Below, one piece after another: positions 1 through 8,320 of a DNA stretch of 64,000 nt. Position 1 is the stretch's first letter. The number at the start of each line of letters is the position of its first letter. The notes beneath the pieces are model-generated. The model was given only the letters and a program-made list of their open reading frames with translations, was not told the origin of the DNA and ran no database searches. The stretch covers positions 310,001 through 374,000 of the forward strand of contig JAXMCR010000004.1 of NCBI GenBank assembly GCA_046349255.1, read 5' to 3'. The position numbers and the translations under genes were made by a program. The stretch comes from DAIODI01 sp046349255. Lineage in GTDB: Bacteria; Pseudomonadota; Alphaproteobacteria; Rhizobiales; Aestuariivirgaceae.

Positions 1-606
1 CAGCCGCTCGATTTGCGGCTTCTAAAGTCGTTTCACATCGACCTAGGCTTTTCCCTGAGGGGCGGCGCTCGCCGGGAGCTTCGATCGTCCGAGACCTTCC
101 GCACCGCCACACCGGATGAAATTCGTTTGATCGCCGCGCTCGAGGACGGGCTGCCGCTCGCGCCGCGGCCATACCGTGACGTCGGAACTCGGCTCAGTAC
201 GCGGGAGCACAGTGTCATCGCCACGCTGGGTCGCCTTGTCAGCGACGGTGTCGTCTCGCGGTTCGGCTGCGTGTTGCGACACCGCGAAATAGGATTCACC
301 GCGAACGCGATGGCATGTTGGGATGTGCCTGACGATCGTGTGGAGGCGCTCGGGCGTGCGGTCACGCTCGAGCCGCAGGTGACGCTTTGTTATCGGCGCA
401 ACCGATCGCTGCCCGAATGGCCCTACAACCTTTTCGTGATGGTACATGGCCGCGATATGGCGACGGTCAGGGAAGTGATCCTCGGCATCGGCGGGCGAAC
501 CGGGCTATTGGGAATGCCGCACGATGTGCTCTTCAGCCGACGCTGCTTCAAGCAGCGCGGCGCGCGTTTCCTGACCGGCCGCGCGGCAACGGAGCAGGCA
601 GCATGA
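1..606 (+). CDS. nirDL: NirDL siroheme decarboxylase, C-terminal part (cut by left edge)
   Basis: Lrp/AsnC-like subunit of the siroheme decarboxylase NirDLGH, which converts siroheme to didecarboxysiroheme in heme d1 synthesis. The frame is open to the left edge. The first visible residues (LDLRLLKSFHIDLGF) resemble the end of a preceding NirD-type domain; compare LDLPKLHEFYIGLK at the end of the next gene. After a linker comes a complete NirL-type domain (HTH, then WDVPDD, CYRR, WPYNLF, MVHG, HDVLFSRR). This suggests a NirD-NirL fusion, as known in Paracoccus. A TTG at 13 could start a shorter protein but lies in the middle of the domain end. The stop overlaps nirG by 4 nt. Confidence 0.8.
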   Translation, partial: QPLDLRLLKSFHIDLGFSLRGGARRELRSSETFRTATPDEIRLIAALEDGLPLAPRPYRDVGTRLSTREHSVIATLGRLVSDGVVSRFGCVLRHREIGFTANAMACWDVPDDRVEALGRAVTLEPQVTLCYRRNRSLPEWPYNLFVMVHGRDMATVREVILGIGGRTGLLGMPHDVLFSRRCFKQRGARFLTGRAATEQAA

Positions 607-1058
607 ATCGCATCCTTGACGACCTCGACCGGCGAATCGTCAACCGGCTCCAGGTGGGCATCGCCATCACCGATGAACCGTTCGCCGCCGTGGCGAACGA
701 GCTCGGTATCGAGACGGCAACGCTGCTCGTCCGACTGTGCCGCCTGAAGACGGCGGGCGTCCTGTCGCGGGTCGGTCCGATGTACAACGCCGAACGATTC
801 GGTGGCGCGCTCAGTCTATGCGCGATGACGGTTCCTAAAGACCGCTTTGAAGGCGTTGCCGAACTCGTCAATGCGTTCCCGGAGGTAGCGCACAATTACG
901 CGCGCGAGCATCGCCTCAACATGTGGTTCGTTCTCGCGACGGAGACAGCTGCGCGCCGCGCCGAGGTGGTCGCCGACATAGAGCGCTTGACGGATATCAA
1001 GGTGCTCGACCTGCCGAAGCTCCATGAATTCTACATCGGATTGAAGGTCCAGGCATGA
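603..1058 (+). CDS. nirG: NirG-like siroheme decarboxylase subunit
   Basis: A 151-residue Lrp-like protein: N-terminal HTH (LDDLDRRIVNRLQ) followed by an AsnC-type ligand domain (VGPMYNAERFGGA, AHNYAREHRLNMWFVLATE, DLPKLHEFYIGLK). It acts with NirDL and NirH in cytoplasmic decarboxylation of siroheme for heme d1. The ATG overlaps the nirDL stop (ATGA) and the end overlaps nirH by 4 nt, so the subunits are translationally coupled. Assignment to G rather than L or D rests on gene order (DL-G-H-J) and on the AHNYxREH motif; the family members are close paralogues. Confidence 0.8.
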   Translation: MNRILDDLDRRIVNRLQVGIAITDEPFAAVANELGIETATLLVRLCRLKTAGVLSRVGPMYNAERFGGALSLCAMTVPKDRFEGVAELVNAFPEVAHNYAREHRLNMWFVLATETAARRAEVVADIERLTDIKVLDLPKLHEFYIGLKVQA

Positions 1059-1546
1059 CCGCTTCCCCAGCCAAACTCGATGCTGTCGATCGCGCCATCG
1101 TTGCTGCGACCCAGGAAGGACTTCCGCTCGTCGAGCGTCCATTCGAGGCGATTGCCCGATCAATCGAGTCAAGTCCTGCGGAGGTGATGGAACGAATGCG
1201 GTCGATGCAGGAGGCGGGGGTCATCCGGCGTATTGCGGCCGTTCCGAACCACTATGCGCTCGGTATGACGGCAAACGGCATGTCGGTCTGGGATGTGGAC
1301 GACCTGCTGATCGAGCAATTCGGCGAGGCGGTCGGCCAGCTTGACTTCGTGACGCATTGCTACCATCGCCCACGGCGAGCCGGCTGGTCCTTCAATCTCT
1401 ATGCCATGGTGCATGGTTCGAGCCGCGCGGAGGTGTTGGCGAAGGTTGCTGTCATCGCCCGCCTAATTGGGCCCGCGGCGCGGAACCACGACGTACTATT
1501 CTCAACACGCATACTCAAGAAGACCGGCTTTCGGCTTTCAGTTTGA
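1055..1546 (+). CDS. nirH: NirH-like siroheme decarboxylase subunit
   Basis: A 163-residue Lrp-like subunit of the siroheme decarboxylase. It carries the usual NirH signatures: GLPLVERPF near the N-terminus, VPNHYALGMTANGMSVWDV in the middle, HCYHRPR, FNLYAMVHG, and the tail HDVLFSTRILKKTGFR. It overlaps nirG by 4 nt and is followed 10 nt later by nirJ, with GAGGGG (1545-1550) overlapping its stop and serving as the nirJ ribosome binding site. Clear family member; the exact division of labour among the four domains is known only from homologues. Confidence 0.85.
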   Translation: MTASPAKLDAVDRAIVAATQEGLPLVERPFEAIARSIESSPAEVMERMRSMQEAGVIRRIAAVPNHYALGMTANGMSVWDVDDLLIEQFGEAVGQLDFVTHCYHRPRRAGWSFNLYAMVHGSSRAEVLAKVAVIARLIGPAARNHDVLFSTRILKKTGFRLSV

Positions 1547-1556
1547 GGGGATTACG

Positions 1557-2762
1557 ATGTTCCGGCTGTCACAGTTTATGCGTGAACTGATCGAGCCTTC
1601 GCAGTCCGCGCGGAGACGTTCCCCGAGAGGCCCTGTCGTCATCTGGAATCTCGTCCGACGCTGCAACCTCCTGTGCAAGCACTGCTATTCGATATCCGGC
1701 GACGTCGACTTTCCGGGCGAGCTGTCGACGGAGGAAGTGTTTGCGGTAATGGACGACCTGCGTGCGTTCGGCGTGCCAAGCCTCATCCTCTCCGGCGGCG
1801 AGCCGCTGCTGCGCCGCGATATCTTCGCGATCTCGAAACGCGCGCGCGCGCTGGGATTTTACACTGGACTGTCCTCGAACGGCACGCTTATCGACAAGGA
1901 TACCGTCGGCGCCATCGCGGACGTGGGCTATGACTATGTCGGCGTTAGCCTAGACGGAATGCGCGAGACGCACGACCGTTTCCGACGCCGCGAGGGCGCA
2001 TTCGACGCCGCTCTTGCAGGTCTCCGCCTTTGCAGGTCGTACGGCATCAGGACCGGGATGCGGTTCACGATGACCAACGATAACGCCGGCGAGTTGCCCA
2101 AGCTTCTAGACCTGATGGACGATGAGGGAATCGAGAAGTTCTATCTCTCGCATCTCGTCTACGCCGGGCGTGGCAACAAGAACCGGGGGGACGACGCACA
2201 CCGCGCGGAGACGCGCGACCGCATGGCCATGCTGTTCGAACGCGCCCTGCAATCGGTCATCGCCGGCGATGGCAAGGAGTTCGTGACCGGCAATAACGAC
2301 GCTGACGGCGTGTGGCTCTACCTGTGGGCCAGAGAGCGATATCCCGAGAATGCGGAGCTGCTTCGGTCCAAGCTCGAGGCGTGGGGTGGCAACTCTACCG
2401 GGGTGAACATCGCGAACATCGACAATCTCGGCAACGTGCACCCCGACACGATGTGGTCGAACCATACGCTGGGCAACGTTCGCCAACGACCGTTCTCGGA
2501 AATCTGGACCGATCTCTCGGACCCGATCCTGGCAGGCCTGCGCATGCGGCCGCGCCCGCTCGAGGGCCGCTGCGGCGGCTGCCGGCATCTTGTAATCTGC
2601 GGCGGTAACACGCGCGTGCGCGCCCTGCAGCTGACAGGCAATCCGTGGGCGGAAGATCCGGCCTGCTACCTCACGGATGCGGAGGTCGGCGACAGGCTGG
2701 CCGGTTCCCGTGTTGAACTCACGCCGTTCCGGAGCAGAAGCCGTGTCGCGGCGCTTACGTGA
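1557..2762 (+). CDS. nirJ: Heme d1 biosynthesis radical SAM protein NirJ
   Basis: A 401-residue radical SAM enzyme that removes propionate side chains from didecarboxysiroheme during heme d1 assembly. The radical SAM cluster motif is C36-NLL-C40-KH-C43. SGGEPLLR follows, and the C-terminal part has a cysteine-rich auxiliary cluster region (CGGCRHLVICGG then ACYLTD) as in NirJ and SPASM proteins. The ATG at 1557 is chosen because GAGGGG sits 7 nt upstream and upstream in-frame starts would overlap nirH extensively. The end overlaps nirN by 20 nt. Confidence 0.9.
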   Translation: MFRLSQFMRELIEPSQSARRRSPRGPVVIWNLVRRCNLLCKHCYSISGDVDFPGELSTEEVFAVMDDLRAFGVPSLILSGGEPLLRRDIFAISKRARALGFYTGLSSNGTLIDKDTVGAIADVGYDYVGVSLDGMRETHDRFRRREGAFDAALAGLRLCRSYGIRTGMRFTMTNDNAGELPKLLDLMDDEGIEKFYLSHLVYAGRGNKNRGDDAHRAETRDRMAMLFERALQSVIAGDGKEFVTGNNDADGVWLYLWARERYPENAELLRSKLEAWGGNSTGVNIANIDNLGNVHPDTMWSNHTLGNVRQRPFSEIWTDLSDPILAGLRMRPRPLEGRCGGCRHLVICGGNTRVRALQLTGNPWAEDPACYLTDAEVGDRLAGSRVELTPFRSRSRVAALT

Positions 2763-4311
2763 AATCGCCGCGCTGGTGATGCTTGCGGCCGCCGCATGCA
2801 AGCCGGTTCGTGCGCAAGCGGAGGACGCAGACCAGGTCTACGAGGACCGTTGCGCCGCGTGCCATGGCGAAGGTCGTCTCGGCGGAACAGGCCCCGCGCT
2901 GATTCCCGAGAGCCTTGGCAAGGCAGATCCGAAGGCCATTGCGCTGACCATTCGTGAAGGGCGTCCAGCGACGCAGATGCCCTCGTTTGCTGGAAAGATC
3001 TCCGACGGGGACATCGAGGCACTGGCGCACTTCGTAGCTGCGCCGCTGGCGCAGCCGCCCATTTGGGGACCGGCAGAGATCGCCGCAAGCCGCGTCGTGC
3101 TCGATGCTTCTCCCCCGGTCAGTGCGCCTGTCTATTCGGCAGATCCGCGAAACCTGTTCGTCGTGGTGGAAGCGGGCGATCACCATCTCACGGTGCTGGA
3201 CGGTGACACGTTCACGCCCTTGGCGCGGGTCGGAACGCACGTCGCACTGCACGGTGGGCCGAAATTCACGCCTGATGGCCGATACACCTACTTCATGTCA
3301 CGTGACGGCTGGGTAACGAAGTTCGATCTCTGGAGCCTCAAGCCGGTCGTCGAGGTGCGGGCTGCGATCAATTCGCGCAACATCGCCATTTCGAGAGACG
3401 GAAGGCACATCGCCGTGGCGGCCTACCTTCCGCGTGCACTGATGATTCTCGACGCCGATACGCTCGCTGTCGAAAAGATCTTCGACGTTCGCGACCGGAC
3501 GGGCACGCCGTCGCGCGTATCGGCGGTCTACCAGGCGCCGCAGCGTAACAGCTTCATCGCGGCTCTGAAGGATGTTCCGGAGATCTGGGAGATTTCGACG
3601 GACCCGAACGCGCCTGCCCAGTTCGCCGGCCTCGTGCACTCCTACGAGGAAGGCATGGTTGAGGGCCTCGCATCCTCGAGTGGACTGTTTGCATTGCGGC
3701 GAATACCCGCTCCAGAACCGCTCGACGACTTCTTCTTCGATCCCGATTACCGCAATCTGATCGGTGCCTCCCGTGACGGCGACCACGCATGGGTCATAAA
3801 CCTCAACGTCGGTCGCGAGATCGCGCGGATCGACCTTCCCGGAATGCCCCACCTCGGCTCCGGCATATCGTGGATCTGGAAAGGCAGGCCGGTCGTTGCC
3901 GCCCCTCACCTGAAGGACAGCGCCATCAGCATCATCGACATGACAAATTGGACTGTGATCAGGACGCTGCACACAGATGGGCCGGGCTTTTTCCTGCGCA
4001 GCCACGAGAACACGCCTTACGTATGGGCCGATGTATCGGGTGGTCCCAACAAGGATCGTCTCCACATAATCGACAAGCGAACCCTCGAAATCGTGAAGAC
4101 GATCGTGCCCGCGCCTGGAAGGCCGGCCGCGCATGTCGAGTTCGACCGGGATGGCCGTCACGCCCTCGTGTCGATCGCCGAGATGAAGGGCGACCTCCTC
4201 GTACTCGACGCAGCGGACTTTCACGAGGTCAAGCGGCTGCCGATGTCCAAACCGTCCGGCAAGTACAATGTCTGGAACAAGATCACATTTTCCGCCGGCA
4301 CGAGCCACTGA
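2743..4311 (+). CDS. nirN: NirN, c-type cytochrome with d1-binding propeller
   Basis: A 522-residue periplasmic protein. A hydrophobic leader ending near AQA (residue 26) is followed by a cytochrome c domain with C37-AA-C40-H41 and an ATQMPSF candidate methionine ligand. An eight-bladed NirS/NirF-like d1 propeller follows, ending SGKYNVWNKITFSAGTSH. NirN oxidises dihydro-heme d1 and passes heme d1 to NirS. The CxxCH excludes NirF; NirS is less likely because the distal regions match NirN and the gene lies at the end of the maturation genes. The start is GTG 2743, giving a proper signal peptide with GGAGCAG upstream. Confidence 0.82.
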   Translation: MSRRLREIAALVMLAAAACKPVRAQAEDADQVYEDRCAACHGEGRLGGTGPALIPESLGKADPKAIALTIREGRPATQMPSFAGKISDGDIEALAHFVAAPLAQPPIWGPAEIAASRVVLDASPPVSAPVYSADPRNLFVVVEAGDHHLTVLDGDTFTPLARVGTHVALHGGPKFTPDGRYTYFMSRDGWVTKFDLWSLKPVVEVRAAINSRNIAISRDGRHIAVAAYLPRALMILDADTLAVEKIFDVRDRTGTPSRVSAVYQAPQRNSFIAALKDVPEIWEISTDPNAPAQFAGLVHSYEEGMVEGLASSSGLFALRRIPAPEPLDDFFFDPDYRNLIGASRDGDHAWVINLNVGREIARIDLPGMPHLGSGISWIWKGRPVVAAPHLKDSAISIIDMTNWTVIRTLHTDGPGFFLRSHENTPYVWADVSGGPNKDRLHIIDKRTLEIVKTIVPAPGRPAAHVEFDRDGRHALVSIAEMKGDLLVLDAADFHEVKRLPMSKPSGKYNVWNKITFSAGTSH

Positions 4312-5041
4312 TCGCTGCCGCGGCCTGCTGATCGTAGCGCACGGCGAATGCCGCGGCGCGGGCACCAATGTACTCGCCCGCGAACTGGCGCGGCGGCTGC
4401 TGGTGTCCGGTGCGTATGAGGAAGTGGAAATCGGTTACGCACGCGCCACGCCCAGCATAGAAGAGGCCGCGAGCCGCCTGTCGTGCCGTGAGGTCAGTGT
4501 GTATCCGCTGTTCATGAGCGACGGCTACTACGTCCGCAACATGATCCCGGAAAGGCTCCGCCTGTCGAACGGACAAGACGCTTTCGGGCACACCGTGACG
4601 ATCGCAAAACCGCTCGGACTTTCAAGAGGCTTGCCGGGCGTGATTGCGCGCGGTCTTCAGTGTGCTTCGGATTCTTTAGGATTGAAGCCTCAGCATGTTC
4701 ATGTGCTCTTCGTAGCTCACGGTTCCACGAAATCGAGCAACTCGGCGGACGTCGCTCGCGAACTCCTAGAGCGCGTTCGCCGCCGCAGCACGTTTGCATC
4801 GTTCGGACTTGCCCTTCTTGAAGGCGAGCCGTCGCTTGCGGTTGCCCTGCGCGCCGCGCCGCGGCCTCTGCTTGTCCTCGGCCTTTTCACCGGCGAAGGG
4901 CTGCACGGCGGCGAAGATCTGCATGGTGCTGTGCAGGCGCTGCACGATCCGCACGTCCACGTCGTGGACCAGCTTGGAGGCTACGCTGGCGTCATCGAGT
5001 TGATCGTCCACTCTTCGCCATGGCCGCAAATGGCGGTCTAG
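4268..5041 (+). CDS. CbiX/SirB-family tetrapyrrole chelatase (candidate sirohydrochlorin ferrochelatase)
   Basis: A 257-residue protein made of two CbiX-like half-domains. The N half has LLIVAHGE (H25), but the position that carries histidine in classical CbiX (PLFxSxGHH) reads SDGYY (Y87, Y88). The C half keeps both expected histidines: LFVAHGSTKSS (H151) and LFTGEGLHGGED (H213). The family inserts Co2+ or Fe2+ into sirohydrochlorin. As the last gene of a heme d1 operon, overlapping nirN by 44 nt, it is a good candidate for making siroheme for NirDLGH. The metal is inferred from context. The start codon is uncertain. It is convergent with the hemerythrin gene (4-nt overlap). Confidence 0.7.
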   Translation: MSGTRSHFPPARATDRCRGLLIVAHGECRGAGTNVLARELARRLLVSGAYEEVEIGYARATPSIEEAASRLSCREVSVYPLFMSDGYYVRNMIPERLRLSNGQDAFGHTVTIAKPLGLSRGLPGVIARGLQCASDSLGLKPQHVHVLFVAHGSTKSSNSADVARELLERVRRRSTFASFGLALLEGEPSLAVALRAAPRPLLVLGLFTGEGLHGGEDLHGAVQALHDPHVHVVDQLGGYAGVIELIVHSSPWPQMAV

Positions 5042-5445
5042 ACGCCCAGATTGCGGTGAAGCCGCGCGTCCTTCGACTGGAAGTGATCCACGAACCAGTT
5101 GCGGACTGCTCGCGAAAGGGACTCCGTACTGCTTGCGGCGGGGCTATCGTACGCTACATCCATGATGTCGCGTATTTCATCGAGCAGCGCCTCGTGTTCG
5201 GCCTTGTGGGCCGCATACTCGTCATATCGATGCTTGCGCATGATCGATTCCTCCAGAGCGAAATGGGCCGCAATGCGCGCAAACACCTCACCGAGGAAAA
5301 CCTCCACCTTCGCCGAGTCCGCTCCCGCGAGCATCTCGGTGTGGAGCCTGTTGATGAGATCAACGAGCTCGCGGTGCTCGTGGTCCACATCGGGAACACC
5401 CGTCTCGAACTCTCGCCGCCACTCGATCAGCGCCATGCGACGCAC
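5038..5445 (-). CDS. Bacteriohemerythrin
   Basis: A 135-residue single-domain hemerythrin: four-helix bundle with a di-iron site. Ligand motifs visible in order are VDHEHRELV, HFALEESIMRKH, HKAEH and the final HFQSKDARLH (H...D). Such proteins bind O2 or NO in the cytoplasm. It is the last gene of the minus-strand operon that starts with the CuA/heme-copper genes, 1 nt after the preceding stop. NO or O2 buffering or sensing is therefore plausible, but this is inference. Confidence 0.85.
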   Translation of the reverse strand: MRRMALIEWRREFETGVPDVDHEHRELVDLINRLHTEMLAGADSAKVEVFLGEVFARIAAHFALEESIMRKHRYDEYAAHKAEHEALLDEIRDIMDVAYDSPAASSTESLSRAVRNWFVDHFQSKDARLHRNLGV

Positions 5446-5446
5446 C

Positions 5447-5950
5447 TCATCGGATCACGAAGCCGCCTTCGTCGGGCCTGAAGTCCACGGCCAGATTTTG
5501 CAGCGGCTTGAGCGTGACTGCGAAGGATTGCTCGTAGTCGAAGCCGTCCGTCCTCCTGCTGTCGCGCATCTGCGCCTTGAGAACGTGCCCGCCGACCGGA
5601 ACGGCGAATTTTTGGTAGAGATGCGAGGGGCCATCGCTGCCGAGGCCGGTCGGTGGCAGTACGCCCTCGAACAGGCGGTGGCCATCGATCGACAGGGCGA
5701 CGAACAGCGGAAGTCGCTCGCCGGAGCACGTGTTGGCGCGCCTTTCGTTGGCCGGCAGCTTCGCGATTTCTTCGGGAGTCAGGCGGCGGCAGTCGACCAA
5801 TCTTGCGCCGCCGTGGGTGAACGACACTTTGATCTGCGCCCATTCCGGCGACATCTGGGAGTACATTGGACGCGAGGAAAACCAGCCCACGGCGATGGCG
5901 ATGGCGATGTAGAATGCTCCCTGGCCTAGGATGCGTGCGGCGCTAGGCAC
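5447..5950 (-). CDS. Membrane-anchored hypothetical protein of the nor-like operon
   Basis: A 167-residue protein, not recognised. It has one N-terminal membrane segment (residues about 8-24, GQGAFYIAIAIAVGWF) and then a soluble, probably periplasmic domain. Two cysteines (DCRRLTPEEI...NTC) lie near an LPANERR stretch, and beta-rich sequence runs to FRPDEGGFVIR. It overlaps the preceding cytochrome b fusion gene by 8 nt and sits directly before the hemerythrin, so it belongs to the same transcript. A role in assembling or partnering the membrane redox proteins is possible, but nothing in the sequence shows it. Confidence 0.55.
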   Translation of the reverse strand: MPSAARILGQGAFYIAIAIAVGWFSSRPMYSQMSPEWAQIKVSFTHGGARLVDCRRLTPEEIAKLPANERRANTCSGERLPLFVALSIDGHRLFEGVLPPTGLGSDGPSHLYQKFAVPVGGHVLKAQMRDSRRTDGFDYEQSFAVTLKPLQNLAVDFRPDEGGFVIR

Positions 5951-7520
5951 CTGTCATTCCCTTCTGACGAGCCGTGATGGTGCGCACCATCCTCGGCGGC
6001 TCGGGCGCCGCCTCTGCGAGGAGGCGTCGAAGTGCCAAGATTTCGTGGCTGAGTTGGGAGTTTCCGATGCGGCCTGCCCATACTGCCCGTATTCGGTCCC
6101 TTGGTATCCGCCCTCGCAGTCGCGGGTCACGCTCGCCAGCGAGGCGGGCGCTCGTCCAAGCTTGGCCGAACCGGTTCATGCAGGAGTTCTCTCGGCACCC
6201 GAGGACGATCACACCGTCTGCCAGTTGCCGGCTCAAAACATATTCGACGAACGACGGCGGCAGGTGACCTGCACAGTTGATCGAAACGACCCCGATGTCG
6301 GGACCGCGGTGACTTTCGGCGATTCCGGCGTTTAAGCAGCCGAACACCATGATACGCGATGAACCGACAAGACGCGCACCTTCCGCCTCGAGATCAGCTC
6401 GAACAGCGGCCAGTTGCCGATCTGCCAGATCGATGCCTGGCACCAGCGCGGTCATGCGCCGGAATGGCGTCGATGTCGGGCAGGCCCCTGCACAGATGCC
6501 GCAATCGACGCATAGGGAGGGATCCACGACGGCTTCGGCTGCGAACGGCCGCCCGTCGCTACGTTGCTGCATCGTGATCGCGTTGTAAGGACAGTCGGCC
6601 TCGCAGCGGCGGCAGCCGTTGCAGTTATCGAGGTTGACCACGGCGACGGACGCCTTTCGCATCGGTGGCAGCCATGGGAACGCTACGAGGATCGCGAGCA
6701 TTCCGAAGGCGCTCGTCCATGTCGCGCGCCCTGGCAACGTTTCGATGAGCGGATAGGCAGGCAGGTAAAACCAGTCCAGACCGATTGCCCCTGGCACGGT
6801 CGCAAGATTGGCTGGCCCCTGGCTCAATGCCGGCTTCACGATCGCCATCGCCAGCAACGACATGCCCACGCCCAGACAGAGGCCAAGGGGCGGATTGATG
6901 CGCGGCTTGGCAATTCGCTGGAGATGAAGCCACAGGAGGCCGAGAGCGATCAGCGGCACTGCGATGTGCATGAACATCATCAACGTGAAGAACCGGCTCT
7001 CGAGGTCGACCGGAGACAGGAAGTTCCGCGCGATCGGTTGACCGAAGAACGGCAGCTGGTCGAGCCATTCCGACGAAACGATCGCGACGTACTGCGCAAG
7101 CTTGTCCCAGACCAGCCAATATCCCGTGATGCCAGCGGCATACATTAGTACGAGCACGGGCACGCCGGTCGTCCAGCTGAACCAGCGGACACCACGGTAC
7201 CGGCCCAGCCCGAACTCCCGCAGAAGGTGGAGCAGCATCACGACCACGAGACCGTCAGAGGCGTAGCGGTGGAAGCTGCGCATGATACCCGCGGCGTACC
7301 ACTGGTCGTTGGTCATGTATTCGACCGACTCGAAGGCTGTCGCGACGCCAGTATCGAAGAAGATGTACACGTAGACGCCGCTGGCCGCGACGATCCAGAA
7401 GAAGAAGAAGCCTAGTGCGCCTAGGTTGAGCAGGGGATTCCACGCCGCCGGGAACGCCGCACCCAACGTGCGCTCGCTGTGGTCGAAGGTCTGGCGAATC
7501 ATCCGCCTCAAGAAGTTCAT
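5943..7520 (-). CDS. Cytochrome b / 2x[4Fe-4S] ferredoxin / MvhD-type fusion
   Basis: A 525-residue membrane redox protein in three parts. The N-terminal cytochrome b domain has several membrane helices and two bis-histidine pairs with 14-residue spacing: SFHRYASDG...LLHLLREF and MHIAVPL...LWLHLQR. Next come two [4Fe-4S] motifs, CNGCRRCEADCP and CVDCGICAGACP. The C-terminal domain resembles the MvhD/FlpD iron-sulfur subunit (VFGCLNAG, INCAGHLPPSFV, LGCRENSC). It probably moves electrons between quinol or heme b and a soluble partner; the partner is unknown. The ATG at 7520 follows the SCO stop by 5 nt; a longer reading would overlap that gene. Confidence 0.8.
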   Translation of the reverse strand: MNFLRRMIRQTFDHSERTLGAAFPAAWNPLLNLGALGFFFFWIVAASGVYVYIFFDTGVATAFESVEYMTNDQWYAAGIMRSFHRYASDGLVVVMLLHLLREFGLGRYRGVRWFSWTTGVPVLVLMYAAGITGYWLVWDKLAQYVAIVSSEWLDQLPFFGQPIARNFLSPVDLESRFFTLMMFMHIAVPLIALGLLWLHLQRIAKPRINPPLGLCLGVGMSLLAMAIVKPALSQGPANLATVPGAIGLDWFYLPAYPLIETLPGRATWTSAFGMLAILVAFPWLPPMRKASVAVVNLDNCNGCRRCEADCPYNAITMQQRSDGRPFAAEAVVDPSLCVDCGICAGACPTSTPFRRMTALVPGIDLADRQLAAVRADLEAEGARLVGSSRIMVFGCLNAGIAESHRGPDIGVVSINCAGHLPPSFVEYVLSRQLADGVIVLGCRENSCMNRFGQAWTSARLAGERDPRLRGRIPRDRIRAVWAGRIGNSQLSHEILALRRLLAEAAPEPPRMVRTITARQKGMTGA

Positions 7521-7525
7521 TGCAA

Positions 7526-8320
7526 TCAGGCCCCGCCGGATTTGATCGTCCGTCGCGTCTCGCGCACGAGAACCACGAGAACGGCACCGAGCGATGTGAG
7601 CCCCATTGCGATCGACAGGAACAGCGCGTAACTGAAGTGATAGCGTCCCGTGTTGGGATCGTAGACTGTGCAATAGAGCTTTACGCGGTCGGCAAGACCT
7701 GCGAGCGAGAACAGCGGGCGGCCCCGCCCCCAGACGGCGTCCTTCAACGGTTCGACGATCGCCGGCGTGGCAAAATCTTCGCCGTAAACCTGTGCAAACA
7801 CCTTCCCGTAGCGGTCGAGAATGGTCACCTGCGCCGCGTGTGCGAATCCGCCAGCGGATTGGTCGATCGAAAAGCCGATCGCATCGCTGAGCGTGGCCAC
7901 CGTGACGGCATCGCCCGAGGCGAAGATCCAGTCCGGGGCCCCCGCGTTGTGCGCAGCCGCAAACGCGCGCATCCGCTGGGGGGTGTCGTTGCGAGTGTCG
8001 AAGCCGATGGTGAGGACCGCAAAGCTTCCTTCGCCGAGCGCATCGCGTGCCGCAGAAATCGCCGGAGCAAGCTTCTCCACGATGGCCGGACAGGCGTCTG
8101 CGCAGCCCGTGTACACAAGGTTCACGATCAGAGGCTTCCCTCTCATCGAGCTGAGGGGTAGCGGTGCGCCCCTGGTGTCGGTGAAGACGAGGTTGGGCAC
8201 GGTCTGCCCGATAACCTCCTGCGACTCGCGGATGGTTTCGACACTCGTCTTCGCCGCAAGTGCCGAAAGCGAATTGATCGTCGCAATGAATACGAGGAGT
8301 GCGGCCGCGATCCGGTTCAT
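7526..8320 (-). CDS. SCO1/SenC copper chaperone
   Basis: A 264-residue SCO-family protein. It has an N-terminal signal or anchor (MNRIAAALLVFIATINSLSALA), then a thioredoxin-like domain with the copper motif CADACP, conserved histidine in FAHAAQVTILD, and FDTRNDTPQRM. A C-terminal membrane segment (YALFLSIAMGLTSLGAVLVVLV) is unusual for SCO. It delivers copper to CuA of subunit II in the periplasm. The start overlaps the ctaB stop (TGATG). A SCO/SenC gene next to CuA and subunit I genes is also seen in the norSY-senC clusters of ammonia oxidisers. Confidence 0.88.
   Translation of the reverse strand: MNRIAAALLVFIATINSLSALAAKTSVETIRESQEVIGQTVPNLVFTDTRGAPLPLSSMRGKPLIVNLVYTGCADACPAIVEKLAPAISAARDALGEGSFAVLTIGFDTRNDTPQRMRAFAAAHNAGAPDWIFASGDAVTVATLSDAIGFSIDQSAGGFAHAAQVTILDRYGKVFAQVYGEDFATPAIVEPLKDAVWGRGRPLFSLAGLADRVKLYCTVYDPNTGRYHFSYALFLSIAMGLTSLGAVLVVLVRETRRTIKSGGA

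Noticed and set aside
2743..4311. NirS (cytochrome cd1 nitrite reductase) or NirF
   Set aside because: NirF has no CxxCH, and NirS would be expected at the start of the nir operon. Order after nirJ and the GTSH-type ending favour NirN.
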